From assembly GCA_004151065.3 (NCBI GenBank), contig NWUY0304372178.1, positions 1-26,543 of the forward strand: a stretch of 26,543 nt of DNA. The letters run 5' to 3'. The translations under genes were made by a program, and so were the position numbers. This stretch comes from Larix sibirica. Taxonomy: Eukaryota > Streptophyta > Pinopsida > Pinales > Pinaceae. The notes under the pieces are model-generated. The model did not search any database and was not told the origin of the DNA. It was given only the letters and a program-made list of their open reading frames with translations. Position 1 is the first letter of the stretch; the number at the start of each line of letters is the position of its first letter. Shown piece by piece: positions 9,590 to 20,589 of this stretch.

Positions 9590-10252
9590 TCAGGCCGAGC
9601 TGTAAGAGTAAGCTGTAGTGGTAGCCGTAGTAGTGTAGTGCCGGTTGGTAAGAGCAGCTTTATATATAGGGGTAGTAAGCAAGTCAGTGCAAGGTAAGCT
9701 GGTTGAGAGGTAGGAAGGAAGGGTAGTTCCACCAGGGTAGCAGGGCAAATAGCAGTACCAGGTAGCTCGGTCAAAGCAGTAAACCGAGAATACCGGTTTT
9801 AAGCGCTATAAACAGCCCGGTAACTAGAGTAGTCTACGAGGCCAAGCAGACAGGTTTCACTTAATAAGCAAGCAGTAAACTGTAGCCAGCAATGAACAAA
9901 AGGCAAGCAGTCCGACAGAATAGCAAGCTAAGCAACAGTCTCGGGTAGTTCAACCATAGCAGTAACTGGAAAAACCCGTATAGTAGCCGGAGCAGCAAGC
10001 GGTAAGGAAAAGGCGTAGTTGGCAAGCCTCCCACTAGAGCAGCAAGTTAAGAATACTGGTTCAGAGCAGCAGGTAAATAATCCAGATGAAGTTACAGTGT
10101 CAGTTAGTTCAACCAGAGCAGCAAGCCAAGTAAGAGCCAGAAGCCTTAGCTGGAGCAGTAGCCAGAGAAGCAAGAGCGGCAAGGCAAACAGTGGTCTCAG
10201 GCAGTCCGATCAGAGCAAGAAGCTAAGCTATAAGAGGACAGGCTTGAATTAA
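9590..10252. repeat. AGC/GCAAG-rich degenerate repeat region
   Basis: The plus strand is dominated by short AGCAG, GCAAGC and GTAGC runs. A longer unit recurs: CAGTCTCGGGTAGTTCAACC near 9938, CAGTGTCAGTTAGTTCAACC near 10097, and CAGTGGTCTCAGGCAGTCCG near 10188. Read on the minus strand, the same units give repeated VELP/VELT motifs in two open frames (9529-9774, 81 codons; 9928-10182, 84 codons). Because the motif follows the DNA repeat, the open frames may be a by-product of repetitive stop-poor DNA rather than genes. Confidence 0.6.
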
Positions 10253-10575
10253 CTATTTAGCTATTGAGAATAGTTCATCCCGGTTTGAATTGCCCTATTG
10301 AGTAAGGGTCGGTGTAAATAACATATAACTACTATATACTTCACTGCTTTAAGAGCGGGAATGATACCAGTAAGCTAAGTGGTTTTCAGCAGCTTTAGAG
10401 ATAGGGGAAGGAATAAATACTTCGGCCAGCTCCACCCACAGGAAAGAGCTTTGTATCGGGTTCCCACGGATGGTTAGAAGGGGCTCCCATACCCCAATAA
10501 TAATGGTAGAGTAAGGGTAAATAAGGGAGGGCTCACACAGACTGGCTCTCTCCCCTATATTAACCAAGAGCAGAG

Positions 10576-10854
10576 CTAAAACAGCAAGTTCTCTTTAAAG
10601 TATTTACGTGTAAAATAGTTTCGGTAACTAGAGATAGCATAAAGAGAAAACACATCCTTTGATCTTTCCCAAGTCTCTACGACGGATCTCTTTGTAGGGC
10701 AGGCCACCTTAGAGGCTCGTGTAGAATCAGAGGCTTTCAATTGGTGCTGATTAAACTGGTGCTGCTGGGGATGCTGATCGTTAAACTGCTTGTGCTGATA
10801 ATCCTTGTTCTGCTGGGAATTATTTTGGTTCCATCCTAGGCCATCCTCGAGCAC
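10576..10854 (-). CDS. Hypothetical Gln/Asn/His-rich small ORF
   Basis: This open frame of 92 codons begins MLEDGLGWNQNNSQQNKDYQ and continues with Gln, Asn and His in most positions to about residue 40, then becomes mixed and ends KYFKENLLF. The polar half is produced by a short direct DNA repeat: on the plus strand, GCTG(A)TTAAACTGGTGCTG-like units recur at about 10744-10800. No domain, signal peptide or membrane segment is visible. The flanking DNA gives no promoter or partner gene. It may be a chance frame in repetitive DNA; I list it because its length and unusual composition stand out. Confidence 0.25.
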   Translation of the reverse strand: MLEDGLGWNQNNSQQNKDYQHKQFNDQHPQQHQFNQHQLKASDSTRASKVACPTKRSVVETWERSKDVFSLYAISSYRNYFTRKYFKENLLF

Positions 10855-10879
10855 AAGTACTTACGCTACCATGACCGGC

Positions 10880-11650
10880 AGGTTAAGAGGCATATAGTGT
10901 TTACATGCATTTTTTATTTGCCTATTGTTTATACTTTCTTTTTTCTTTTTATTTTACTGCTTCCTTGTCTGTCAATCTTATTCATAGATATTTTATGCCT
11001 TTGTTCTCCATGAATCACAACTCCTTCCATAAATAAAAAAATGTAACGGATGGTCTTTTAACTTCAGGCAAACCATACACATATCCTTTTAAGTATATAA
11101 GTGTGGAGGTTAGCCATATCTGAACTACCTTATGATGCCACAAAGGTCCTTATTTCCATCCTAGTAATGGACCATGTGTACTAAAGTACCTCCTTTGAGT
11201 TCCCCTACTATGTTATATATGTGTGATTTTGGTCTTCCATTTTATGTATAGTGCCATGGAAGGGTCCCCCTTTTCCTATACTTTTGTCTTGTCCTTAATT
11301 AGTCTCATGTTTGAATATGGTAAAACTCGGGTCAACCCATTTGGGTCACTCCCTTGCTAATTATATCTATTTTTAGGCCTAATGCACTAGTTTGTGTCCT
11401 AGTTAGTTGAGGATCCTCCCTTGGGTCCCCAAATGCCACTAATCCATGAGGGTGCAAACTTTGAGGTGTTTCTTTTTCAAAACTTTTCTTTTACCTTCAG
11501 TGTTTTTGGTGCATGCTTTAATTTATTTATTTATATGTATATAATATACATGTGTCCCACAGTTTGCATTTCTTTTTGGTATAGAGGTAGGTAAAAAAAA
11601 AACAAACTGGTGGTATGGCTCAATCCCTCATGATACATAGGGTTATAACC
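10880..11650. other. AT-rich block, possible nuclear-type insertion (LTR-like), no gene
   Basis: Composition shifts to T-rich, AT-rich DNA with pyrimidine runs, a TATATGTATATAATATACAT stretch near 11532, and an A-run preceded by GGTAGG near 11590. It holds no open frame of note. The style resembles plant LTR or other nuclear intergenic DNA more than its neighbours. No terminal TG...CA pair, primer-binding site or target duplication could be fixed, so the assignment is only a compositional inference. Confidence 0.35.
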
Positions 11651-11659
11651 TACAGGTGA

Positions 11660-11865
11660 ACTCTTACAAAGAGGATACTGCTACTACGCTAGGCCTCTAT
11701 AGGTGGTGCTTTGCTCCTGCTACTGATGCTTTCACTCGGGCAACTGAATATGCTCCCTCTCCTGCAGCTGGCTATCGAACCACCTCTCCTTCTGCTTATT
11801 AGAAGTTAACCGCGGGTGCTGCTTCCACAGGTTATGATTCGACATAGGCTACTAGCTCTATTAAG
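11660..11865 (+). pseudogene. Thr/Ala/Ser/Gly/Tyr-rich coding-like relic, first block
   Basis: One plus-strand frame reads through about 65 codons with only two stops. It contains APATDAFTRATEYAPSPAAG, then YRTTSPSAY, a stop, and LTAGAASTGYDST. Composition is dominated by Thr, Ala, Ser, Gly, Pro and Tyr. The same style, including the tripeptide GYRT, returns at 13790-15032. No family is recognised. It may be decayed repetitive coding DNA or simply a DNA repeat with biased composition. Confidence 0.3.
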
Positions 11866-13789
11866 GATTGGATTTATGGACGGGAACACATCTTATAATA
11901 TTGGTTCCATAACTTCGGCGTGTGCACATGTTCCTGCCCACCCTATTTGGCGTTCCTACCTGATTCCACTTATTACTTGACCTAAAAAGGAAAGAATCAA
12001 TTGGTGGGCCACAGCTTTTAATGGATTAAATAAACGAAATGCACTTAGATCCGACAAAGACGGACCAATGACCGCCTATACATACCATTTTCTCCTCCTA
12101 GCTACTTCACTATCCAGCCGTGTATAAAGGATAAGAACAGCACTCATTCAGCTTATGGGTTATTATTAAGAATAGTACTAGTATTTCCATTGGTCTACTG
12201 GTGTATTTATTACTAGTAGTTAAGTAATGTAAGAGCTCTGTTATATCCCATATGTTCTTTTATTTATTACAGAGATACACTCTTAGTTAGTACGAGTAAT
12301 GTAAGGATCTAGCTCACTTGTACAACTTACCGTAATTCCTGTAATTAAGGAAAACATATAACATAGTTAATAGTCATGGTGTTATAAGCTATACTAATTC
12401 CTCGTATTCAAACCACCTGATCTTAGAAGAAGCTAAGCTATCATACCGGGCACCACCACTTGGTACTCATAGCTAGTTATGCTCTATGTTCCATAAGGTA
12501 AAGATCATTTGATCACTATTGATTTAAAGCATAGCTTTCACAACAGACATGACCTTATAAGACCATTCATATCACACTTGTCTAACTTAAGCTCGTAATC
12601 CGAGTCTAAGCACGTACGTATTCTCTGTAATAAAAGCTCACGGTAATATAGTAAGTAACCAGCTTCTTAGTTTACCATGTGTCTAATGATATCATAACAA
12701 GAAATAAGAGCTTACCTTATATAGTTGATTAAACTCCATATAGAAACAAGAGGTACCATAGTTATATGATATACATCATGCCTAATAAGCACATCAAATA
12801 TAACACTATGTTTATATTAAGCTACGTATTTCTCGTAATCATTACTATACTCTATGTGTAATCAAATAGTAGTATTGAACCCGAACCATTACACGATTCC
12901 AATAGTGAAAAGAGCTTGAACCTAGGGTGTTTCCCTAATTATGATATGTATGTTATAATAAGTACAACTATTACGTGTATTCACTGCTTATGACATACGT
13001 TTATACGGGTAAGTGATTGCCCTTATTGAGCTTAGAGTCCATTGTATCACATACTTATACTAATAGTTGAAGCCTAAGCAATTCCCCTAATCATATAGGT
13101 TTAATAGTAAGCATGTAATGGAATAAGAATAGCTCATAACAAGTGTGTTACATATTACTAATAAGGGATTACTACTATGATAAGGAGCTTAAGTGATACA
13201 AGCTTATCCGTAATTACAGAGATAGGGTACTTACTTTCATATAATGGAGATAGTTTGAAAAACATGTACAGAGTTTCCAGTATACGAACTAGCTAGGGAT
13301 CATACTAGTAACTCAATCAAGGGGATTTGGACTATCTATACATGCTTCATTTCCTCTATTGGGTGTTTTAGTTGCTGGATGACCTATGGGAAGAGAAGCA
13401 AATGCACAATACACATATAGGGAATGGTATAAGTATCATAAACATATGGGATTCATTTTCCTTATATCGAAGATGTGAGTGATTGTTAGATTTGATTATA
13501 CAAATAAGGCGTACCATATAGAGATGCCGAGTAAGCTCTAAGCTATTATGGATAAGTCAGCTTTATTACGTTAATATTATTACACCAGTTACTCTTACTA
13601 CGAGGATACTATGACTAGAAGATTACCATAGCTAGACCATGCATGTAATTACCAATCCTTAAGTCAGCAAAAGGTAAGGTTAATCAGGCTGTTATATCGA
13701 GGAGTAAGATCGACGCTTAGTACTTACGTGGTATTAGAATAATGCTCAGACGAGAAAGCAGTATACCTCTCCCTAAGTTGTTGAGGAGG
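11866..13789. other. AT-rich stretch without a recognised gene
   Basis: No open frame longer than about 60 codons has support. The stretch is rich in TA steps and in short AGCTTA/AGAGCTTA words that recur at irregular spacing (for example 12587, 12708, 12911, 13037, 13184). GTAATGTAAG appears twice (near 12222 and 12295). At 13321-13480 two frames are open for 30-50 codons with hydrophobic or charged stretches, but neither resembles a known organelle protein. Confidence 0.45.
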
Positions 13790-15032
13790 TTTTACTAAAT
13801 GGCCCTGCTGTTCCTTCCCCAAGTTGTGGGGGCATCCCGATTACTCCTTTCGCAGACCCATAATCACCACTAGCGGATCCGGTTCCAGCTTCTCCACCAT
13901 TATAATCTCGTCACGTATCAGTGTAAATTACAGATCTCTACTTATACCTCTTTGTTCAATTGCCAGTTTTATATCCTTCCGTTAAAGAGGCAGAGTCTGT
14001 TCCGGTCCCAGGTAAAGGCCTATGCTCCCTATAAGCACTAGCCCTATTCATATGGGCACTTCGTAGCTTTTATAAGTTTGACTATAGTGAAGGTCCAGTG
14101 CGCGCTGGATGGAGTCTTGCCTTTCCCTCTTATGTTGGTGGTGAATCAACGGGTTATTCTGAATATACTGAAGGATAAACTTGAATAGGGACTGGAACCA
14201 GGTAAACTCGAGCTATAAATAAATGGGTATGCCTTGGATGCTAGTCGGGGTGGTGGGTCTTTCTCTTTATATCAATATGCCCCTGCCGTTTTCTCTGCTC
14301 CCGGAACCGGGTAAACTAAGTAAACGACTTCTGGCACTTATGGATCCGCTACAGGGGACTCTGCCTATGTAGTTTCTGCATTCGTAGGTTCTAGCGCTAC
14401 ATTTGGATCTACTACTAGGTCTACCGGGTATGGAACTATAGGCTCTTCTTTCTCAGCGACTACCTTTGGCTTTACCCGTGCCTCTGCTGGATCATTTACT
14501 GGAACTGGTTAAACCACTAATAGCTCTTAAACTACTGCGGGTTAAACTGATGCGGAACTGATGCCTCCACGGGCCTTGGAATAGATCTGAAGGTATACAA
14601 ATAAAATTCATCTTTATATAGAATAGATCCTGGGATGGATCCATCTTATTATGGCTATGTATTTGGATTTCGATCTGCTGGGACAAAAACGACTACGAGG
14701 TCTGCTAATCTATGGCTATGCCTGTGCTGCTTGCTGATAGAATGGTTGCCGCTGATTGTACCTTAACTACCTCCGTTACTAAATTTTCTGCTGTCTATGC
14801 TACAGGTGTTGGTTTGTTCCGGTAAACTGCCCCTGGATATAGGACTCAATATTTACCTGTAACTGCGGGGTATGGTTTTGCAACTGCGACCGGAGTATCT
14901 AGAACTGGGCAAATAGAAGCTGGGACAGGAACTTCTATTGATACTGCTACTTTGGCTCCTGCCATTGATAGGGCTCCCTCCAATTCTGGCTCTCGAAATG
15001 AATCAACTCTTAGCTCCGGCAGGCCATCTTGA
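13790..15032 (+). pseudogene. Thr/Ala/Gly/Ser/Tyr-rich repetitive coding-like relic, main block
   Basis: Frames open for tens of codons contain SGTYGSATGDSAYVVSAFVG, then SSATFGSTTRSTGYGTIGSS and FSATTFGFTRASAGSFTGTG at about 14330-14510. Another runs at about 14768-15031 with TAPGYRTQYLPVTAGYGFAT, then ATGVSRTGQIEAGTG and a final TGA. Stops within these stretches are nearly all TAA and sit in one repeated DNA context, GGTTAAACT or GGGTAAACT (near 14201, 14309, 14508, 14540, 14821). The composition recalls repetitive low-complexity proteins, but I cannot name a family. Frame changes occur between the blocks, so it is not an intact gene. A short minus-strand open frame at 14492-14686 is a shadow. 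Confidence 0.4.
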
Positions 15033-16729
15033 AAAATCCTTGCTATCTCTGTTGTAGTTTAGTACTGGCCTTATTACTTGCCTTACCTAGTTGTAGTTAT
15101 AGTTATTGCCTATAGTTACGTAGTTTAGTGAGTTATGGCCTAAAGAAAGAATAGCTCCTCGCCCTTAAAACCCTTCTTTTTTACTATTGTTTTCTTGTCC
15201 CATAGCTATATCAACTGGCCTTATTTTACCTTGTATATTTTACTGTCTCTTTGACTAGCCCTTCTATGCTTTATATTAATTTGACTTGCTTTCGGAGTCT
15301 TGTCTATATCCCTTCTTCATTTCACTTTCACACCCTTCCCTTGCCATGAGAGGACACCAGGTTCAGCCATCCATCCCTAGTTTAAGAGATAATCCGATTC
15401 ACGCACCGTTCAATCCCGACCTCCTCTATTCTGATTCTAGCTCGCATCCGTATATTACTCCTATGGACTTCATAGACATAGAGACTAATATCCCAATGGA
15501 GGTACCAATGCGGGACCCGTCCCTATAAGTAATGTGCCCCTGTGACTTATACTTTTTAGCCTGGCAAGTAATGGATCAAGCCCATTGGTTGCATGGCCCT
15601 TACAGGCGAAGTGAGAAAACGCATAAAGCTAATGGCGGTCCGAGCTCTTGAACGTACCTGAAAAAGCGGGTGTGCTAGTTTATGGAACTTAGCACAGGAA
15701 GACTAGAACGACCTAAATAGGTGAGGCATACTTGTTTTTTCTCTCTAGCCCATAGATTGTACAGCTAGCTATCAGACCACATCTATATATGAATATGTGA
15801 TGCTCGAGGCACCTACCTTCCCCTCCCTCTACTGTAAAAAGCAGCTGGGGTCCTTCCTTAGTCAACTGTTGTTTTTGTCAGTCTCGGTGGCTAACTCAGG
15901 CCTGTAGGTAATTACTGTGGCCTCTACTCCCCTCCGGTAATGTTGGTATTGAAAATGGTGATGGGTTACTACGCGTTAGCAATTAGGCCCACGCTAGCTG
16001 CTACCCCATGGCTAATAGCGGTAGTAATAGTTTAGTGAGGAGGTTACATATCTGTGTTAATATGGGTATCTTAGGTGCATTCACTTGAACCTGACCTGTA
16101 TTGAGGATGGTTTATTGCATCATCAGGGTTATGGTGGCAAATGGATCTTTCTGCATAAATTGATTAGCTGTCCCCCGTAGGCTTCTGTGTGAAGTCTGGA
16201 TTGGGCAAGACATACTAGGACTTATTAAAAACGTTATGGATTGTGCAGGCATATATAGTGATGGTTGGCGCAGCCCCCGTCTTGTGTAAGGGCAGCACAC
16301 TGAGCAAGGGTGAATCTTATCCCTGAAGCCTTACCTGAGGGCCTATCCTTTATCTACGTCAAATCCCCGTATTGGGGTAGTTTACCGTTGATTTTCCGCT
16401 TCTTGGTGGATAGTTAATTGTCTCCTGCTGATTGTCGCATCGGATCTATGTGCATTGGGATGGTGGATCATATATGGTTGGGGCTGCTGGGTGCCTGTTA
16501 ATTGATTGGGTAGGGCGTTTGCACTGTGTTTATGCTATTGGTTTGGTTCCAGTTGTTCATCCTGCGTGTGGTTTCGTCTGTGGATCAGGTGAGTTAAGTG
16601 GGTGAGTAAATGGTAATACTTAGGGTGAAATGCACATTTTAATGTATATTGGATCCCTCCCCTACTAAAGTATCAAGAAATAAGTAGCCCTAGGGCTCTG
16701 TCTGAAGGCTAGGTAGATTGAAGATCATT
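15033..16729. other. No gene recognised
   Basis: The plus-strand frame 15286-15528 (80 codons; contains MRGHQVQPSIPSLRDNPIH) has no recognisable domain or context and is left unassigned. A minus-strand frame at 16112-16300 (62 codons) is likewise unsupported. No tRNA, intron domain V or known exon is visible. Some G/T-rich low-complexity DNA occurs at about 16430-16580. Confidence 0.45.
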
Positions 16730-16766
16730 GTAATGCGGGGTTTGTAACGCGGGGTTTGTGACCCGG
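16730..16766. repeat. Short tandem repeat, 14-base unit, about 2.6 copies
   Basis: GTAATGCGGGGTTT is followed at once by GTAACGCGGGGTTT and then by a partial GTGACCCGG. There is one substitution between the first two copies. This is the youngest-looking tandem duplication in the right half of the window. Confidence 0.85.
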
Positions 16767-17136
16767 ATGGATAGCAGGTTTATGGCTTGCAATCTAACGT
16801 GAATCCGCTGCACTCCCCTCGTAGTGATAAAAGTAATAGAGTTTTTGGTTTAGCTGGGGCAGCCAGTGTCAAGGAAGAAATAGAAAAATAGATTTGATAT
16901 ATGTATATATCTGGGGCGAATATAATGTGCTGTGTTCCAATAAATGAGTGTATGGCATTTAGGTTATAAGTTAGGTAATAAGGTGGATGGATTTCCTGGC
17001 TGGTATATTGTATTGAATCGAACCTTTATGCGATCAACTCATTCTTCCGGGTTGGGGTTATAATCCCCACTACTGTGTAGCTGTGTAACCATTCCTCTAT
17101 CCCTCACTGGTAGTCTCAATCGTATCATCCTTCCCT

Positions 17137-17204
17137 GGTAGTAGATGTTGATCACTCCCATTCGTTCGTTAGTAGATGTTCTATCTATCAGCGGTAGTAG
17201 ATGC
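17137..17204. repeat. Three copies of GGTAGTAGATGTT at uneven spacing
   Basis: Copies start at 17137 (exact), 17169 (TTAGTAGATGTT) and 17193 (GGTAGTAGATGC). The intervening sequences share CTCCCATTC / CTCCATTC. This is a small degenerate tandem array of about 24-32 bases per unit. Confidence 0.7.
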
Positions 17205-17639
17205 TCTCCATTCTTAGTTCCTTCCCTCAGATGGTCGTATATTTACTCTCATTGCATTCCAATCCATTCCATTTATTGCATTCTATCCCCTGCTTGTAGG
17301 TATAAGTCATTTTATCAGTTGAAAGGATTGCCTCGAAAGGTGGGAAGCATAGATTGCGACGGATGATATTACGTATAAATAATATGCCCTCTAACGTAGG
17401 TTGTTCAGTAGCACTTCTTTATTTTTGCAATAAAAAATAGATTAATCCCTCTCCCTCCTAATATCATTATTTAAAGCACAAGCCCTAAGGAAAGTCCTGC
17501 TAGATCACAACCTTCAATTTAGCAAGCCAAGCTTTATAGACCGGCTCACTTAACCTACCCCAATTACGTAATGCCCCAAACTTACAGCGCGTTGGATCGC
17601 ATGGAAGGTGCAACCTTAAATATGGCAAATAAGCTATTT

Positions 17640-18200
17640 TGCTGACAGAGAAATGCGAGTTCCAGACCCGGTTGGATCCATATACCCCGAACCCAGAGAA
17701 ACGAGGGGCGAAGCAATATATAAAATTGCATTTGGGAACGTTTATCAGATTTACCGGAACCAACCAGACTGGGTGCTTTCATACGGACGGAGCCCGGAAG
17801 AAGAAATGAGTGTTTACAGGTCGTGTTAACACTGGCGTGCCTTGTCTTTCTCAAATTCGCAGTTAGAAACGTTTTTCCGGATCGACCCAGAACCATCTCA
17901 AAATCACAAACTCACTGGTTGGAGAATTGATTTAGAATCAGTTTTTCACTCACCTCCCTCTATAAGACTCGTTGTTATGCTGCCCTCCCTGGCCTGATTG
18001 GATGGAAAAACCCGAAATGCCGTAATTCATTGACTTGCCTTTATAATGCCACTTTGAGACCCGGTTGAATCATATGCCTACAAACCCTGAAAACCGAGGG
18101 TTTACTAGAACTAAAACCGCATCTCAGAAGCTTTTCGAATTCACAGCCGGACCAGACAACACTAGCTGTTCGGGAAATGGACTTTGAATTACTCTTCGAT
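17640..18200. repeat. Diverged direct repeats sharing an ACCCGGTTG..GAAC..CCAGAC pattern
   Basis: Copy 1 (about 17650-17775) contains AGACCCGGTTGGATCCATAT, ACCCAGAGAAACGAGGG, GGGAACGTTTATCAGATTTA and CCGGAACCAACCAGAC. Copy 2 (about 18040-18165) contains GAGACCCGGTTGAATCATAT, ACCCTGAAAACCGAGGG, AGAAGCTTTTCGAATTCA and GCCGGACCAGACAAC in the same order. A partial copy (about 17862-17910) has GAAACGTTTTTCCGGATC and ACCCAGAACCATC. The overlapping minus-strand frames at 17500-17763 and 17582-17896 fall inside the repeat and are not supported as genes. Confidence 0.7.
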
Positions 18201-18299
18201 CGGAAGTTATACCACCTTACTAACTTATTTACTAACGTACGCTAGATTACCTGGATAGATGGTTATTGAATGCCTATGGGTATGTGTGAGTTCTTTTTC

Positions 18300-19480
18300 G
18301 TTGGTATGGGTGTGGGATGCAAGTAGCTTGGCTGTGTGCTATTGATGATTAGTGTGTAAGATTGCCTGTAAGTTAAGTTCCAGGATTAGCTTCACCTTGA
18401 TGTTTGTAAGTTCCTGGGCTAGGGCTAGCTTCACCTTTACTTTTCCTTTGGTGGTGGAATGGAACTTGACCTTTACTTATATTATTCATTGAGGGGATAT
18501 ATAACCTTATCTTATTCCCTCCGACCGCCGTTTTACTTTATTTCTATATTCCCACCCAACCGGGACTCATGGTTCACTTTATGCAATCTCAGTATCAATG
18601 ACTAGCTTCGCTTGACCTTGATAGGATTATCTTTCACCCGACCTATATCTATGGGGGTATAGGCCTTTTACCTTATTCTTTATTTTCCTTCTCCTATGGG
18701 TTGATAAGCTTCACCTTTACTTATTGTATTCACTCTTCCTGATAGGGCTTCATGTTTCTGGTTCAGTAAATCAGTAAATCTCTGTAGGAAGGTTAGGTTG
18801 CTTGGCAGGTTCGTTAGCTAGCGATGGTTCTGTTTCGCAGTTAGACTATTTGTTCGTGTACTATTGATGGGTTTATACCATGTTGATTGGACAACGGATA
18901 GATGGGATAGTTATTTATAGAAGCATTAGTGGGTAAGATTGTTTGGTTCAGTTTAGTATCATTCCCTGTCTCTAGCTTTACCTTTTACTTTTCCTTGAGA
19001 TGGCTACACCTTGCTCTTGCTCCGCTTGTTTAACGGGGTACAATAAATCTTTCCTTTTTGGTTTACGAGGTACGATAACTATCTCTTTTTCCAATAACTA
19101 CTATTTTATGCGTTACCTCCCTTTGTTCGGTAACAAAGACTCTATCTTGCTTGCTTCAAGCTTAAAGCTTCCAGCCACGAACTCTTATCGTACGGGTTTA
19201 TAAGCTGACCAACCAGCTAGCGAGAGTAGCAACACGAGGTACGAGGTTCAGCTTCGAATGTTATTAGTTTATACAAGTTGAAAGAGCTTAAGGTTCAGGT
19301 TAACTACTTTACTTTGAAGGTACAACTTCTGTTTATACCAGTTTTTCTTGGACAATTGGTGGGACGAAACGAGGTTGAGCTTCTAATGGTTCTGGTTCGG
19401 TAACAGCAAAAACCGTACCAATTGCTTGGCTGTATGGTTAAGTAGAATCAGTAAATAGATTCTCTGTAGGCAGGCGGGAT
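18300..19480. repeat. Old ~550-base diverged duplication with shuffled short blocks
   Basis: Shared blocks include TGTGCTATTGATG (18334) and CGTGTACTATTGATGG (18855); ATTAGTGTGTAAGATTG (18348) and ATTAGTGGGTAAGATTG (18925); and TAGCTTCACCTTTACTTTTC (18424) and TAGCTTTACCTTTTACTTTT (18974). Offsets are 520-580 bases. A further set links 18739-18890 with 19205-19480: TTCTGGTTCRGTAA, ATCAGTAAAT..CTCTGTAGG, AGCTAGCGA, and TTTATACCA..TTGGACAA. AGCTTCACCTTTACTT-type words recur on their own at 18388, 18470 and 18709. The 67-codon frame at 19000-19203 is unassigned. Confidence 0.6.
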
Positions 19481-20589
19481 GAGAACAGTCCTGACATTCC
19501 TGTGAATTAGCGGCTTATGGAGAATAGTATATCTCTACCGTTTGCACAATAACCCAAGCTTGCTCTAAGGACTGAGGATAGCCTACATATTCTAAGAGTT
19601 ATATCTAATAAGTCAGCCAAGTGTATTATAAGCAAGTATTAACATGGTTATAAATAGAATGCCCATTTTCCACAGCATTGACAAGATAAAATATCCAAAC
19701 TCACAAGCAACCAATAAAGTTGTAATTGGTGAGAATAACCCACAACCATCGACAACTTCACAAGAGTATGATGCACAAGCTAACAATGTAACTCTATTCA
19801 ACATAATTGGTTGATTCACTTTATAATTTGGTCCTCATTCCAAATAGAATGAACAGACATATTTAATAATAATACAAACATTACATTTATTCATCCAAGT
19901 ATCCTTTCTCCCTGATTTGTATTTTTATATTTGCAAATCACAATCGGGAAAAGGTAGTGTGCGTTAGGTAGGGGGGAGAGTGGGGGGTAATATTCGGCGT
20001 TACCGTAAGGCGGCATTGTAAGGCCATTCTGGTACAGCCCAAACACGATTTCATTTCATTTCCTTTGCCCAGCTATATAAGGTAAAGTAAGAGGGACCTG
20101 AGTAAGCTCAGGTAAGGTCCTGGTCTCGCTTGACTGACATACATAAATGCTGGCATTACCCTCCCTTATAAGTGAGGTAAGTTCCTGTGCTGGCTTTAAG
20201 GGATTGGTCCGGTAACCACCAGTAAGGTTTTGCTTTTATTATCCACTAAAAATTAGCAGCTAGTGAGGTTATTTAATTTACAAGTAAGGCAATTGTATAA
20301 AAGTAATAGAGGGAAATTTCGTATATAAAAGAGGGTCCTGTTTGTTGAGCATCCTAGGGTCCGCTCTTTTTACTCCTCTTCCCGCTACCCTTTTATTTCA
20401 AAGCCACAATTCTTAACTGAAAGGGCTAACTGCCGGGGGCCCTCTTTATTGAAACAAGAAACGCCCGAAGCTGTCGTTCGGTTCACTCTTGGTTAGGAGA
20501 ACAATCTCTATATATTGTAGATAGTGGGGATGATTCGCAAGTATGCGATTACCTTGTTTGTCGTACTATATATATATATATTTTTTTAG
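19481..20589. other. No gene recognised; includes an AT-rich segment at ~19600-19930 and short repeats
   Basis: Bases 19600-19930 are AT-rich and read differently from their surroundings. A minus-strand frame of 68 codons (19613-19819) is hydrophobic in its second half (VACEFGYFILSM and following), and the plus strand is open over the same interval for about 58 codons, so neither is secure. At 20090-20230, GTAAG-rich words recur, with CCTGAG-TAAG-CTCAGG (20097-20112) able to form a 6-base-pair hairpin, followed by AGGTAAGGTCCTGG and AGGTAAGTTCCTGTG. A (TA)n run followed by a T-run lies at about 20568-20587. Confidence 0.4.

Noticed and set aside
13321-13480. Possible fragment of a membrane protein (frame with SIHASFPLLGVLVAG)
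   Set aside because: Stops follow closely, two other frames are equally open, and I could not match it to a mitochondrial or plastid protein.
15286-15528. 80-codon plus-strand open frame
   Set aside because: No family signal, no repeat, no upstream feature; kept only as unassigned DNA.
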